Source: Xestospongia bergquistia (taxonomy: Eukaryota; Porifera; Demospongiae; Haplosclerida; Petrosiidae). From it: 64,000 nucleotides of DNA. This document shows positions 27,271 to 38,774 of this stretch, piece by piece; within the stretch, counting starts at the first letter, position 1; each line of letters starts with the position of its first letter. The DNA lies in contig OZ014416.1 in assembly GCA_963965975.1 (NCBI GenBank), forward strand, positions 1,612,001 through 1,676,000. Reading direction: 5' to 3'. The notes under the pieces are model-generated. The model searched no databases. It worked only from the letters and a program-made list of their open reading frames with translations, and was not told the DNA's origin. Both the position numbers and the translations under genes were made by a program.

Positions 27271-28440
27271 TTCATTGTAGTAGGAGTGGTATCATCAGCA
27301 TTATGCTATACTTTTACACTGTTACTAGATCCCATCCCAAAATCTAAATCTTGAACATTTGAGCATACAATATACAGTCAATGGTGAGCCACTCGCATTA
27401 CAGGAATATTTAATTTTGCACAAACATAGAATTCACTTACTCTATATATATTCTATAGCATGATGGCAACATCATTATAAAGGTAACAATATGATTCAGA
27501 TTCAATATGATATTTTATTTACATAAAGTATCATATTAGTATGTTTAAAATTAGTGGTAAGGATTTTTCAATTAAATCGAAAGGTTAGCTTCATAATACA
27601 TTAGTTTCATTCAAATCGTATCAAATAATAAAACACCTATAAAAATAAATATACTAGATAAAATAATGTTGAAGATAGCACTTTTGTTTATTGTCATAGT
27701 TGTTAAGTGTATATAGCTGAATGATAAAAATGAGAATTGGTCCAGCACAGATCTGGAAAGAAAGAACATTATATTAATCAGTTGTATTAATGTATTTGTG
27801 TCATAAAGTATGGAAATAATTTATTGTTACTTGTGTGGGCATATCAAAAACACCACCCATACCATATATCTTGACTGTTCAATATGAGAAATAACAATAT
27901 TATATGATGGATGCATGTGGTCTCAAAGCAATATTCTTTTCTTAGTTTCAAGCTAAAATTTAATTGTAAGGGCACAGGAGTAAGATGATAAATGTTTGTG
28001 CTAAAAAGTAATAATAAATCAGCTAATGTGCTGTTTGATCTTGTGCATTATGGAAATTAAAATGTGAGAGGTGTGGTCTCACAGGTGATAAAGCAATTAG
28101 CTTCATCTCATGCTATATCTATTACATATTTCTTACTAATCATTCACCTAACAGCATGAAAGAAGAGCTAATAGCAATTACATTGTGATACTTTAGGTAT
28201 AAATTTGGAATAATGTTTTTAGTTTATTAAATACTAACATTAACCAAACATACCTCTTTTTATGTTGTATATGTGATTGTGATTGCTATTAAGAAGTAAT
28301 ACTGCTGTGAGGTTCATCTATAATAGTAATTATATGAGATATAAGGGAATTATGAATTACAAAGAGTGAAGTGCAATGAATTACTACAAACAATTTTTGT
28401 ATATTCATATGCTTGCAATATGACAATATTTAAATAATAT
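27271..28440. other. Gap inside the pseudogene G region without a recognisable gene
   Basis: AT-rich. 27750-27790 is homologous to the terminal-exon region of genes I and J ('tctggaaagaaagaacat...atg'), and 28310-28330 to a possible terminal exon (D-E-P-H-S-S-I-T-S, stop). Nothing else is supported. Confidence 0.5.
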
Positions 28441-28449
28441 ACATACCTG

Positions 28450-29109
28450 GTGTAGTGCCAAGGAGTTGGCAAATTTCAATGGCTAAGGATTTCTTCTGTA
28501 GAGGACCCTCTATAACATTGATAATATTATTCCATGTACCATGTACCAAGAGTGGGATTATTATTCAACCATGCAGCTCTGTAACATCTTAGACATTTTG
28601 ACATCATTATAAAAGTTAGAACAACACGATCCTTCAATAGTGTTAGGATCCACTCCAAGTAGATCTCCCATCTGTTGCCATTTAGCAGCGATAGAAGAAG
28701 CAACCTAAGCAGGATTTGTTTCTCTGGTTTGTTAGCTATGAAGTAAAAAAGTTATCAATACAATAAATTATTATAAGGAAATACATTGAGTCCTCTCAGA
28801 TCATGTTTAAAGCAGTCTAGCATTGATAACAAGATTTTCCTCATCACACCTTTAATGTTAGACATTGGTGCTGGTGGTATATATGTGAGAGAGAGAGAAA
28901 GTTGCTTGGTGCCAGACATTCTTGATCGCCATAACATACTAACTATCTTGTTCTCTTTCCATGGTGATGACATTATGTCACCTTCTTTGATAGTAATCTC
29001 ATCACCTTCATTAGCAGTGTAGGAAACATGACTTTAGCTTTTAATTTGTTGTGAAGTTGACCTCTTGAATCAAATAATGATGAAAGAGGAACAGATTTCT
29101 CTAGAACTA

Positions 29110-29144
<35 letters not shown>

Positions 29145-30600
29145 TCAATTTACACTGTTGTTATTGATGTTTGCATACTACTGATGTTCGCTAATTTACA
29201 TATAGTAAAAAGTCATGTTAATTCAAATTTTATGGTAGGGTCAAATTCAGATAGACAATTAAAAGGCAATATCTTAACTACAGGAAATAGTGGATATTGA
29301 AACAATACTAAATGATTATAGGATAGGTTGACTTATGGTTATGATGAAATAAAGTATAAGATCTATTTGTTCAAATTAACTTAATAACTAGCTAAGCATC
29401 AACAAAATGACTAAGTTGGAATACATCAATATACTTTTGTTTCTTTCATACCTGTTGATACCTTTTCCAAATATTCATCATTATCTAAAGAAGGTTTAAT
29501 GTAAACAGTTAGTATAATAAGTATATTGTACTACATACCATCATTAGTGGACTCAAACCAAGACCAACAAGGATGAGAACTGTTTTCTGGAATATGTGGT
29601 ATGACATTTGTTTGCTTAAGCAAAGAAGAGTCCTATTGTCTTCTTTCAAGACTATTGCAATATGAGTGCTTTTCATTTCACATGGACAATAAAAGGCAAC
29701 TTTAGGTTGCATTTCTTTAATAATTTGTCTAGTTGTTATAGTTTCATTGATGGCATCAACTAGATCTTTCTTTACTTCAACTTGATCTTTAGAGAATTCA
29801 CAGTGAATTTTAAACATGTCGATGTCTTCGATAAAACTGACTTTCCCACCAACCAATGTTATGTAATTTGAATATATCTTGGAGTCAGACTCATCAAGTA
29901 TCCATAATGGTATATCATCATGATTGTTATATGTTGTTGGAACTCTACACAATTTTTAATTGCAGTTATAGCATTGAACCTTTTCTGTGAAGATATATAC
30001 ATCTAAATAATCAATACTTCTGTTTGTACAAATATCATATATAGACACACATTATGCAGTAGTCAGTATTAACTCTATTTACTAATATTGTTAAATGCTT
30101 ATATACTAGATCGTCTGAACTTTTATTCAAGTTAATCTTAAGTTAATCTGAAATTGTAATAGATGTGCTTTATATAGGAATACTATATTCTTCATTAGTT
30201 GTGTAAAACTCTTCTAGACACTTCTGATGAAGTGATTTATATATTGGTCTGTTTGCCAGCTTGTAACTCCACCACCCCAACATGATATCATGAAGTTCTT
30301 TAGGACAATTAACTGGGCAGTCGATATGTATTCCCCCTATACAACTTCCAATAGATTATTATAGAAGATCTCAGGATATGACCATAGGTAATGATCTCAC
30401 ATATGGCAATACCAAATGACCAGGCATCAAATATGAAGCTGTATCAAGCACTGTCTATATAAAGTGCTCATCTACTAAGATATTATGAGCTGCAGAGTCA
30501 CGATGGATGTAGTCTGGTTCTGAGTCTCTAAATATGCTATTCCTGTGTGCAGCTACTTGAGCTGACATATCAATAATAGGAGAATGATTATTATCATCAG
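28450..30600 (-). pseudogene. Pseudogene G: decayed kinase-ROC-COR-SH3-Death copy
   Basis: Order on the minus strand: kinase scraps 30170-30570 (FYTTNEEYSIPI-like tail, 'atattatgagctgc', 'cgatggatgtagt'); a ROC-COR 3' fragment 29540-29940 ([18 protein letters not shown], then FYCPCEMKSTHIAIV) with a frameshift before the CWSWFES end; a small exon 29455-29493 (NDEYLEKVSTG); an SH3 remnant 28845-29110; and a Death type 2 remnant 28450-28735. The SH3 and Death frames are broken by several indels. The P-loop half of the ROC domain is gone. Not functional. Confidence 0.8.
29107..29143. repeat. (AAT)n microsatellite
   Basis: About 12 'ata/aat' trinucleotides in a pseudogene G intron. Confidence 0.9.
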
Positions 30601-30984
30601 AAAGATAATTTGATGCACCAATACATATATTATACAGATTTAGTAATTACCATAATAGTGAGTTTAGATTAATGCTATATAGTAGTAAAGGCTGGAGTTC
30701 TACTTTAGTTCTTTTCAATGAAATCATAAGGTTAACTTTGTAACATGTTTGCACTCAAAGAAACTAATAGTATAAAAATAATTAAAGTTGTTAAAAATGT
30801 CAAGAATAACACTCCATTTTTTATTGTCACAGTTAACTATATATTGCCAAATAATAAAAAGAGAATTGGTCCAACATGTATCTGGAAAGAAGAAATATTA
30901 TGTTAATAAGTTATGTCAACGTATGTGATGTCACAAAGCATTTTGTGACACCATTTTTTAAACATACCACTTTCGTGTTGTACA

Positions 30985-33900
30985 TATGTTGTGATTGCTA
31001 CTGAGAAGTACTAACACAAGGTCCATCTATAATATATGAAATATAATGTATCAGGTAATTACAAATTACAAAAAAGAAGTGTGGTAATAATACTGCAACA
31101 AACTATTTATTTATTTAATCATTTTCATATACACTTGCATGTATCTATTATGACACTAATTCAATTATTCCATACCTGGTATAGTGCCAAGGAATTGACA
31201 GATTTCAATGGCAATTGATTTCTTCTGTAGAGGACCTTCTATAACACTGATGATGTTGTCCCATGTAGCAGGAGTGGGCTCATTATCCAACCAGCTCTGT
31301 AACATCTTGGACATCTTCACATCATCAGGTAAACTAGAATAATGCAATGATTCAATTGTGTTAGGATCCACTCCAAGTAGATCTCCCATCTGTTGCCATT
31401 TAGAAGTGACAGGAGAAAGCAACCTAAGCAGCACATATTTCTCTGGTTTGTTAGCTATGAAGTAAAGATATTATCAATGTAATGAAAAAATAAAACCAAC
31501 TACAAATGAACCCTCTCATATCATGTTTAGTATTGATAACAAGATTTTCATCATACCTTTAATTGGTACTGGTGGTATGAGAGAGAGATAGTTGCTTGGT
31601 GCCAGACCTTTTTGATCACCATAACATACTAACCACTGTTCATCTTGTTCTGTTTCCATGGTGATGACATCAACAATGTCACCTTCTTTGATGGTAATCT
31701 CATCATCTTTATCAGCAGTATAGGAGAACATAACTTTAGCTTTTAATTTGTTATTAAGTTGACCTCTTGAACAAGATAATGATGAAAGAGGGACAGGCTT
31801 CTCTAGAACTAGAAAATAATAAAAGTTGTTTTAATTTCAAATTTGTGGGCTAAAATGTCAGACAGACAAGACATCTTAGCTACAGGAAGCTTAGTATATA
31901 TAGTGGATACTGCAACCACAATAAATGATAATAGAGTAGGTTGGCTTATGATCAGTTGATTTAATATGTATAATCTTCTGAATATTACATTAATTGTAGA
32001 TCAAATGTCATCTATCAAGAGGTATGCAACTACAAAGCTACTTAAATGACCTAAAAATGATGATTACATGTTTAGGTCTATCCATGCAAGTATCATACCA
32101 TCATCACCAATATATTCATCATGTCTATAGAATGTTTAACATAAACACTAGTATAATAAGTATACTTCACATACCATCATTAGTGGACTCAAACCAAGAC
32201 CAACAAGGATGAGAACTGTTTTCTGGAGTATGTTGGATGACATTTTGTTTGTTTGAGCAAAGAAGAGTCCGATTGTCTTCTTCCCAGACAGTAGCAACAT
32301 GTATGCCTTCCACTTCACATGGACAATAAAAGGCAACTTTAGGTTGCATTTCTTTAATAATTTGTCTAATTATTATAGTTTCATTAATGGCATTGACTAG
32401 ATCTTTTTTTACTTCAACTTGATCTTTAGAGAATTCACAGTGAATTTCAAATAAGTCATGGTCTTCAACAAAACTGACTTTCCCACCAACCAATTTTTTC
32501 AATGTTACATAATTTGAATAACTCTTGAAGTCAGACTCATCAAGTATCCATAATGGCATACCATTAGGATGTGTTATAGAGAGTAGGCAGACAATCATGG
32601 CACAAAAGAGACCAATTGGAGCACCTTTCTCAAAGTAAAACAGCAAAGGACATGAGGTAGAATTGTGTACAGGATTGACTTCTGATGGATCAATTAAAGG
32701 TAGTAATGCTGGCATGAACACTTTGTTATCAGGTAACTCTGTGGCAATCAAAAGGTGCTGGAATATTTTAAGCACTTCTGAGCTAAAGGATTGGAAATAG
32801 GAAGATATCTTAACACTTTTTTGAGACTTAGCAAACACATCTTTTGAAATGATACCACGATCAGCCATTTTCTTAATATCAATTGCACCTCGTCCAACAT
32901 TAACTTCATTTCGTATTTTGCAGACAAGTATCATCAGTTCACTGACTACTTCAATCAAATTGTGGGGAAAGACAAATACTAAATCACTTACTCCAGGGTA
33001 ATATAAGATGGTGTTGAGGAGATAGAAGAATTTAAGAGCACTCTGTATTTCTTCTATATGTAAACCCAATCCTAGACCAGTAGCTTGACACTCTTCCAAA
33101 CTAAGTACTCCACAACCTTTAATGGCCTCTTGACGTAACAGAATTTCAAAAGCATACCACCTTAATGGGATATTAACTTTAAATGCTTGATCCTTTAATT
33201 CAGCACGAATATCTTTAATCACTGGATCATCAAACACACCTTGAGAAGCTTTACGACCATCAACTTCAGACAATATCTTTCCAGTAGTGACATCATGGTA
33301 AGACAGATTACCTTCAATAGATCGAAATATTTCAGAAAGCTTTTCTTCTTTCTTTTCAATAGTTTCAACTTCTTCTCCATTTTTAACTTGTTCCTCATAC
33401 TTGTCACGATGGGTAGCAAGGGTAATGATTTTAAGCTTTTCTGGAGGTTTAATAATGACCTGAGATAGCTCAGTATCATTGATTAACTGCTGCTGTTGAA
33501 CACTAGAATTAACCATGAGTATAAGATGTTTAAGGAGTGTCTCAACGGATGGAGAATGACCACTTACTTTGTATTCTCCATCTTCACATTGTAAGACAGT
33601 TGAGGATTGACTAGAAAGATCTTCAGCTAGATTAATAACTAGCATAAGGACTGATGCACATGGTATAAAGGCTTGTAACAACTGTTGAAACTGAATTTGC
33701 CCTCCAGAGTCAATAAAGTAAAGCCATTCTTTGTGTAGAGTAAGCTTAATGCCCTCAACAGAAGCTTTGTTGACAATATCAGACAACTGCTGGGTAGCAC
33801 TATCATTTACTTTTGGAAGCTGGACAGGTGGTAAGTCCAGAGAAAGCTCTACATCAATTTGGCTACTATTACTGACTGGGATCCTAGCTTTAGCATTTCT

Positions 33901-36900
33901 ATTTCTGACAAATAGTTTCTTTGTGAATGCAGTAACTTTACCAACAATTGATTTTGGGGCTGGTGTGGGTACTGCATTGCCTAAATCTATGTCTAAATCT
34001 TCATTTTCATTGTTAGAATCTTCATCATCTTGAATTAGAGATCTGACTTCATTGGCAAACTTTTCAATCATTTTTTCATCATCAACTAGTTCCCAGTGAC
34101 ACTCATTCAGATGACCATACTGACTCATAGAGAATTCTCCAATAGCAATTTGTGGAGACTCAACACAACCTGTACTGATATTACTCTCATAAGGTTGAGA
34201 AAGAATTAGACATTTGACTGATGTTTTACCAGCTCTAGCTGGACCTTGGACAACAGCTTTTGTAATACTAGTTTCAACGGATCCACCAGATTTCATAGCA
34301 TTATGAAGATTTCTTTGATCTATATAAGGAATATAATAATATTATAATTAACAATAATAATATTGTAATTAACATTTTATTAATATTAGTGCAAAAAGAC
34401 ATGCTAGTGTATTTGTATCACATGTTTTAGACTATATGAAGCACTGGCAAGTTACATAGGAATTGCTAGATCTGTAGTTTTGGCCTTTGGTGTCCATACA
34501 ATTTTTACTTTTTAAAATGGTTTTTATTGTATATACTTGTAATTACTAAATGATTCCTCACAATGGTATAAAACTGACCAATTTCAGTAAATTGATTATT
34601 GGCTTGAGAGAGTTCATTGGCATGAGAGAGCTCATTGACTTGAGAGAGCTCATTGACTTGAGAGAGTTCATTGACTTGAGAAAGCTCATTGGCTTGAGAG
34701 AGCTCATTGGCTTGAGATGAGAATTCATTAGCATGAAATGAAACCTCAGTAACATGAGAACATTCCATAAAATACAAGTCCTCTAGATGACATTGAAGAA
34801 ACTCAAATGTGGGCCGATCAGCTGCATTACCCCTCCAACAATCCAACATTATCTGGTATAGTGACTCAGGTGTATTTGTTGGACATGGCATACGATATCC
34901 CCTATTCACCTTTTGTAGAACTTCACTATTGGACATACCAGGATAAGGAATGCGGCCATATGTCACTAACTCTGTTAATAATATACCAAATGACCACACA
35001 TCAGATTTGATACTAAAACGATTGTACAAAGCAGCCTCTGGTGCTGTCCATTTAATAGGGATTTTTTCACCTTCAGGTGCACTATATTCATCATCAGCTA
35101 TCAGGCGTGCAAAACCAAAATTGGCAACATTTACAATGTTGTTTTCACCTACTAAGATATTACGAGCAGCCAGATCACGATGGATGTAGTTGTGCATTTC
35201 TAAGTATGCCATTCCAGCAGCAATCTGAGCAGCCATGTCAATGAGTTGTGGCAGCTGTAAACGTCGTCCTTCTTGGGACTGGAGGTAGTTAAGGAGGCTA
35301 CCCTTGGGCATAAGTTCTGTGATGATATATATTGGATCTTCTTTTGTGCAGACAGCATATAGTTGGATTAATTTGGAATGACGTAGTTTCTTCATGATGT
35401 GAGCTTCTTCAAGGAAAGCTTGTGGTTGCATAGTGCCTGATTTCAATGTCTTCACAGCAACTGGTGTTGTATTATTCCAAAGACCCTCATAGACCTCACC
35501 AAATTGGTCGGTACCAAGAAGCCTTAACAACGTAATAGATTGTCGAGGAATTTCCCACATATCCTTGACCTTATGGTAAAGGTCAATCTGAGGTTTCTCC
35601 AAGGCCATACGAAGGTTACAACATAGACCATAAGAGCTCTTTGTGTAATACTCTACCAGTTCTTTTAAAGTGCTAAAAACTGCTCGGTGAATAATAAAAT
35701 ACCCTCTTTTATCTAACTTCATAATAGGATAATGCCTGACTCTTTTACCACTTTGTATGGAAAGAAAATATTTGCCTGGTTTGGTCCCTGATTCTCGTAT
35801 GAGGAAAGTACCACGCATTGCATCATGAAGAAGCTCATTGGCTTTGTCAGATTCAATGGGACCAAAGTACCAGCTAAAGAAGAGGAAATAGATATGACAA
35901 CATAGGTAAAACAAACAAAGCATTTTAAAATCTAATTGATCATATTTGCTAAAATATACAATAAAAAATAATGAACACTGTCCTCGGGTTATATAGTCTT
36001 TAAACATTTAACATCAGAATTTGAACAAAGTTGCTGCTTCCTGACAAGATTATAATTATGAAAAGTCATCTTAAGATAGCTTTGATGGTACTTATATTAG
36101 CATAAAGTAATCATAAAGAAATCTTATGAAATAAAGAGCTTCAATATGACTTCTATGGAATATTGAAGCTATGTCTGAGTAACACCTAATTTATGTACAT
36201 GATTTTATTCTTTTGTTGAAAATTCACAAAATCACTGTCAAATTTAGCAGACCTTTTCATTCTTAACAGAATATAGAGCACGTTGCAATTGTATGACATT
36301 AAAATTAAAGGGAGGGTATCATGAAAAATCACTATATTTTTTTTTAATTTAAAAAGAATCCTTTGGTGATATATAGCTCAGCATATTTTTTTCAGATTTT
36401 TTCTGGCTACCATTAGCTAGAAAAAAATAGTTGTTTCCAGCTATTTTTCAATAAGCTACAGACGTTTCCTGTTGAGGTTGAAATTGGGTGGGGCCGTTAT
36501 GTGATGTCATCAAAGGGAGAGATTTCTGCTAATCCATGCGCATCTATACAAGTATAGACCTTTTACACAGCAAGGTGTGAACATGCTTTGCTGACAAACA
36601 CCTCTCTATGCAAGGATTTGACACGTTTGTCTCCAGAATACCAGACATCATCTTTAGAGGCCTACCACAGTGTGGTTATCCACTTTGCACCAAAGTCAAA
36701 TGCCTTTTCTTATCCAGGGATGCATTGCAGGTGTGTATTAATTTGTGAATTAAGGTTTCTTTTGCTTACTACCAAGTTATTTTTGTAAGAATAATTGTTA
36801 TTGCCTCCCATTATACAATTTTGCAGGTTGGAGTTGGCATCACTACACTTTAATGAAAACTCTAATCGTGATCAGGCAGTAACCAAACAGAGCAAGGAAC

Positions 36901-38745
36901 AGTTTGACATTGTGTTTCCCAAATACAAGAAAGGGGGGTACATTGTTCGCAAAGTGACTGTAGACCAAACATATGGTAAGACATGCTAACTAAATACCAA
37001 TAGTCTTTGTTCCTGTGTTAATTGTTCACTATAATTCCACTGCAGGATATTTAGAAAGACATTTGAACTCAGTATAGATGGCAGTAGAGGGGATGCAAGT
37101 GTACATGATGAGGAGCTAGCACCATTAAGTAGTCAATACACAAGGCCAGACAAGGACACTGCCATTTCAAGTCATAAGAGTACATTTAGATTGTCATAAT
37201 AATAACTATTGTATGCATAACAAACAAACTTCACAAATGTGGATATTTGAAACCTGTGTAGTTACTAAAATCAGATGGAAAAGTGTTCCTAATCTTTACT
37301 GCACAACTTGGTAAAATTACTCTTACTCTTTTCCCGAGCCATCCCCAGCACCAACTGGTTAGCTGGCTGTATGCCATATAGCGGTAATGTCTGCAGGAAA
37401 TATGAATGCAACATGAAGCGATGTATAATAATATTATGTGTAGCACCCATACATTTAAGCACACAGATTGAAACCCTTCATGGTCTGTGATACAATGTAT
37501 CTCATTGCTACTCTCTTTCATCTTGTCTTTTACAATGTCTATTTCACAGCAACACACACATTCACGACCTGTTGCCATCACTTCACATTGTCCACATTGA
37601 CACCTACAAAAAGGCAGAACAGTACTATAAATAGGTCTGTATTGTCAAGCCTGGAGAATTTACTTTCATATTCCACTGGAGAGTGGGATGGAAGTATTCA
37701 CCACTTGCAATCGGCTCAAAACTGTATGGTTCTATGATTTCTGAGCCTGTATCTTCATGACTGCTCTCTATAGGATCTGGATTTTCTCCCTCAAAACTGG
37801 AAAAGGAGTAAGACAGTCTTATTTCACTAGCTGCATAGCTGTCAGCATCATTGGTGCCAGAAGAACTGATCGAGTTGTCGCTTTCTTCCATTGCAACGCT
37901 TTATTTCTCTCCCTTTGATGACATCACATAACGGCCCCACCCGATTTCAACCTCAACAGGAAGTGCTTTTACATCCTGGAAAAATAGCTGGAAACAACTA
38001 TTTTTTTCTAGCTAATGGTAGCCAGAAAAAATCTGGAAAAAATATTCTGAGCTATATACCACCTAATGATTATTTTTAAGTAAACAAAAAAAATAGTGAT
38101 TTTTCATGATACCCTCCCTTTAAACATGACATCCAGAGTATATTCCATACAATTCTTTTGCAGCATTTGTCATTCAAATGTATAGTGAAACAAAAAAGGT
38201 ATACACTGTTCAACAACATTTTTATTGTAATAACACAATATGTCAATAATTTTCTAAACAACAACACAATCTAAATCTTAACAGACAAATTCATGATAAC
38301 TCGATATCATGTGTCAATATTAGGTCTTAAAATTCAACTACTTCAAACAAATCAAAGAAGACTGAACCAATAGCAAAGTCTGGTGATAATGTATTTCCCA
38401 AGCTATTGTCACTTCAAACTATCTCTAACATACATTTTATTGCTTTCATTTCTTTCTTAATGCTGACATACACAGACACAAAGCAAACAGTTTAATAAAC
38501 ATAGTTTAGTAACAAAACACAAACTCACTCTTCAGCTTGTATGGTACTGTTTTCAGTCACATAATTACTGGGGATATACCCTTCACGACCAGTATATAAG
38601 GAACGTGCCAGCCACCAATCGCCATCTTGGTTGTTGAGTATTTCAAGACATTCTCCTTTTCGAAAGGAGAGATCTTCACTTATTTTCTTATCATAATCAA
38701 ACAGGGCAATAATTTTAGGACCTTCACTTGTGACTCTTTTTATAT
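30985..38745 (-). CDS. Gene H: divergent SH3-SH2-pseudokinase-ROC-COR-SH3-Death fusion
   Basis: Exons: 38529 to about 38745 (SH3), 34579-35873 (SH2-kinase-linker), 32175-34319 (ROC-COR), 31557-31808 (second SH3), 31176-31454 (Death type 2), and probably a terminal exon near 31028 (DGPCVSTSQ, stop). All measured junctions keep phase. SH3: [32 protein letters not shown]2: GTFLIRESG. The kinase is unusual: the glycine loop is LGTDQFGEV and DFG is replaced by NFG (VANFGFARL), although VAVKTLK and HRDLAARN remain. No tail tyrosine motif is visible. The linker carries seven NELSQ/NELSH repeats and ends NNQFTEI. The N-terminal coding exon was not found between 38775 and 40300. Likely a kinase-dead or Mg-independent scaffold version of the fusion family. 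Confidence 0.82.
31176..31454 (-). CDS. Death-domain exon of gene H (type 2)
   Basis: 279 nt beginning [20 protein letters not shown]; then [35 protein letters not shown] and [20 protein letters not shown]. This is a typical Death-domain pattern (core Trp, a six-helix length of about 85 residues). The donor follows GTIPG at 31176. A short terminal exon follows. Confidence 0.82.
31557..31808 (-). CDS. Second SH3 exon of gene H
   Basis: 252 nt, phase 2 to phase 1. Encodes [10 protein letters not shown], then an SH3 domain: [45 protein letters not shown] is replaced by MFSYTA, but the acidic RT loop, the Trp and the PSNYL strand are intact. It is unlike the N-terminal Src SH3 domains and closer to adaptor SH3s. 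It is present in G, H, I and J, absent in B and F. Confidence 0.85.
32175..34319 (-). CDS. ROC-COR exon of gene H
   Basis: 2145 nt, fully open. Starts [21 protein letters not shown]-loop [59 protein letters not shown], and ends SWFESTNDG at the donor. The acidic-basic spacer between the P-loop and switch II is longer than in gene B. It joins in phase to the SH3 exon at 31808. Confidence 0.85.
34579..35873 (-). CDS. SH2-(pseudo)kinase-linker exon of gene H
   Basis: 1295 nt from the acceptor at 35873 to the donor after NNQFTEI at 34579. The SH2 begins [15 protein letters not shown]. The kinase has Lys in VAVKTLK and Asp in HRDLAARN but Asn in the metal-binding DFG position (codon AAT). The activation loop [11 protein letters not shown] keeps a Tyr. 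It diverges from the D-type copies over its whole length, so it is an older branch and not a recent duplicate. Confidence 0.85.
34604..34726 (-). repeat. Coding 18-bp minisatellite: NELSQ repeats in gene H linker
   Basis: Seven tandem units encode [18 protein letters not shown] between the pseudokinase and the FTEI motif. This is the same position as the NELSSQG repeats of F, I and J but with a different unit length. Confidence 0.85.
36575..37076 (+). pseudogene. C-terminal fragment of an element-encoded protein
   Basis: Three exon-like pieces: up to about 36731 ([20 protein letters not shown]...YPGMHC), 36825-36975 ([16 protein letters not shown]...VTVDQTYG) and 37046-37076 (YLERHLNSV, stop), with good GT-AG borders and consistent phases. 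The reading frame begins right at the terminal repeat, so the 5' part is missing. I recognise this pattern as the C-terminus of proteins carried by multi-copy elements in invertebrates and fish, but cannot name the family. It is a deletion derivative. Confidence 0.55.
37231..37891 (-). CDS. Element-borne protein with P2X7-ballast-like cysteine domain
   Basis: First exon from Met at 37891 ([20 protein letters not shown]..., acidic, then [14 protein letters not shown]). Second exon from about 37606 ([20 protein letters not shown], then [17 protein letters not shown], and [20 protein letters not shown]). The Cys-rich start, the VCLN...VL block and the YRxxAYxQxxxWxxGxLGK...IPSCAV...IR block match the zinc-binding intracellular ballast domain of P2X7 receptors. 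That domain occurs as stand-alone multi-copy genes in invertebrates. The splice between the exons is not certain (possible weak donor near 37672). The host is the transposon, not the signalling array. Confidence 0.6.
38529..38745 (-). CDS. N-terminal SH3 exon of gene H
   Basis: Whole SH3 domain in one exon: [40 protein letters not shown], ending at the donor GTGAGT after AEE. Genes D, E, F and I split this domain over two exons at the RT loop (KKG/GD). H is therefore an independent intron state. The acceptor is probably near 38745. The N-terminal exon is not identified. Confidence 0.8.
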
Positions 38746-38774
38746 AATGAAGTAACAAAAAAGAAAACATAAGA

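Larger units (their letters stand above)
36309..38119. mobile_element. 1.8-kb TTAA-flanked DNA transposon, Kolobok-like
   Basis: Terminal inverted repeats of about 215 bp (36309-36528 and about 37905-38119) start AGGGAGGGTATCATGAAAAA and are flanked on both sides by TTAA (36305-36308, 38120-38123). TTAA target sites with purine-purine-G termini are typical of the Kolobok superfamily; piggyBac also uses TTAA but usually starts CCC. The interior holds two convergent gene fragments described separately. It lies in the gene H intron between the first SH3 exon and the SH2 exon. No complete transposase is present, so it is probably non-autonomous. Confidence 0.75.

Noticed and set aside
28786-29022. 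Plus-strand frame over the pseudogene G SH3 remnant
   Set aside because: Antisense of a decayed SH3 exon on the minus strand.
36305-38123. piggyBac assignment for the TTAA element
   Set aside because: The termini start AGGG and not CCC, and no piggyBac transposase is seen; Kolobok-like fits better, though unproven.
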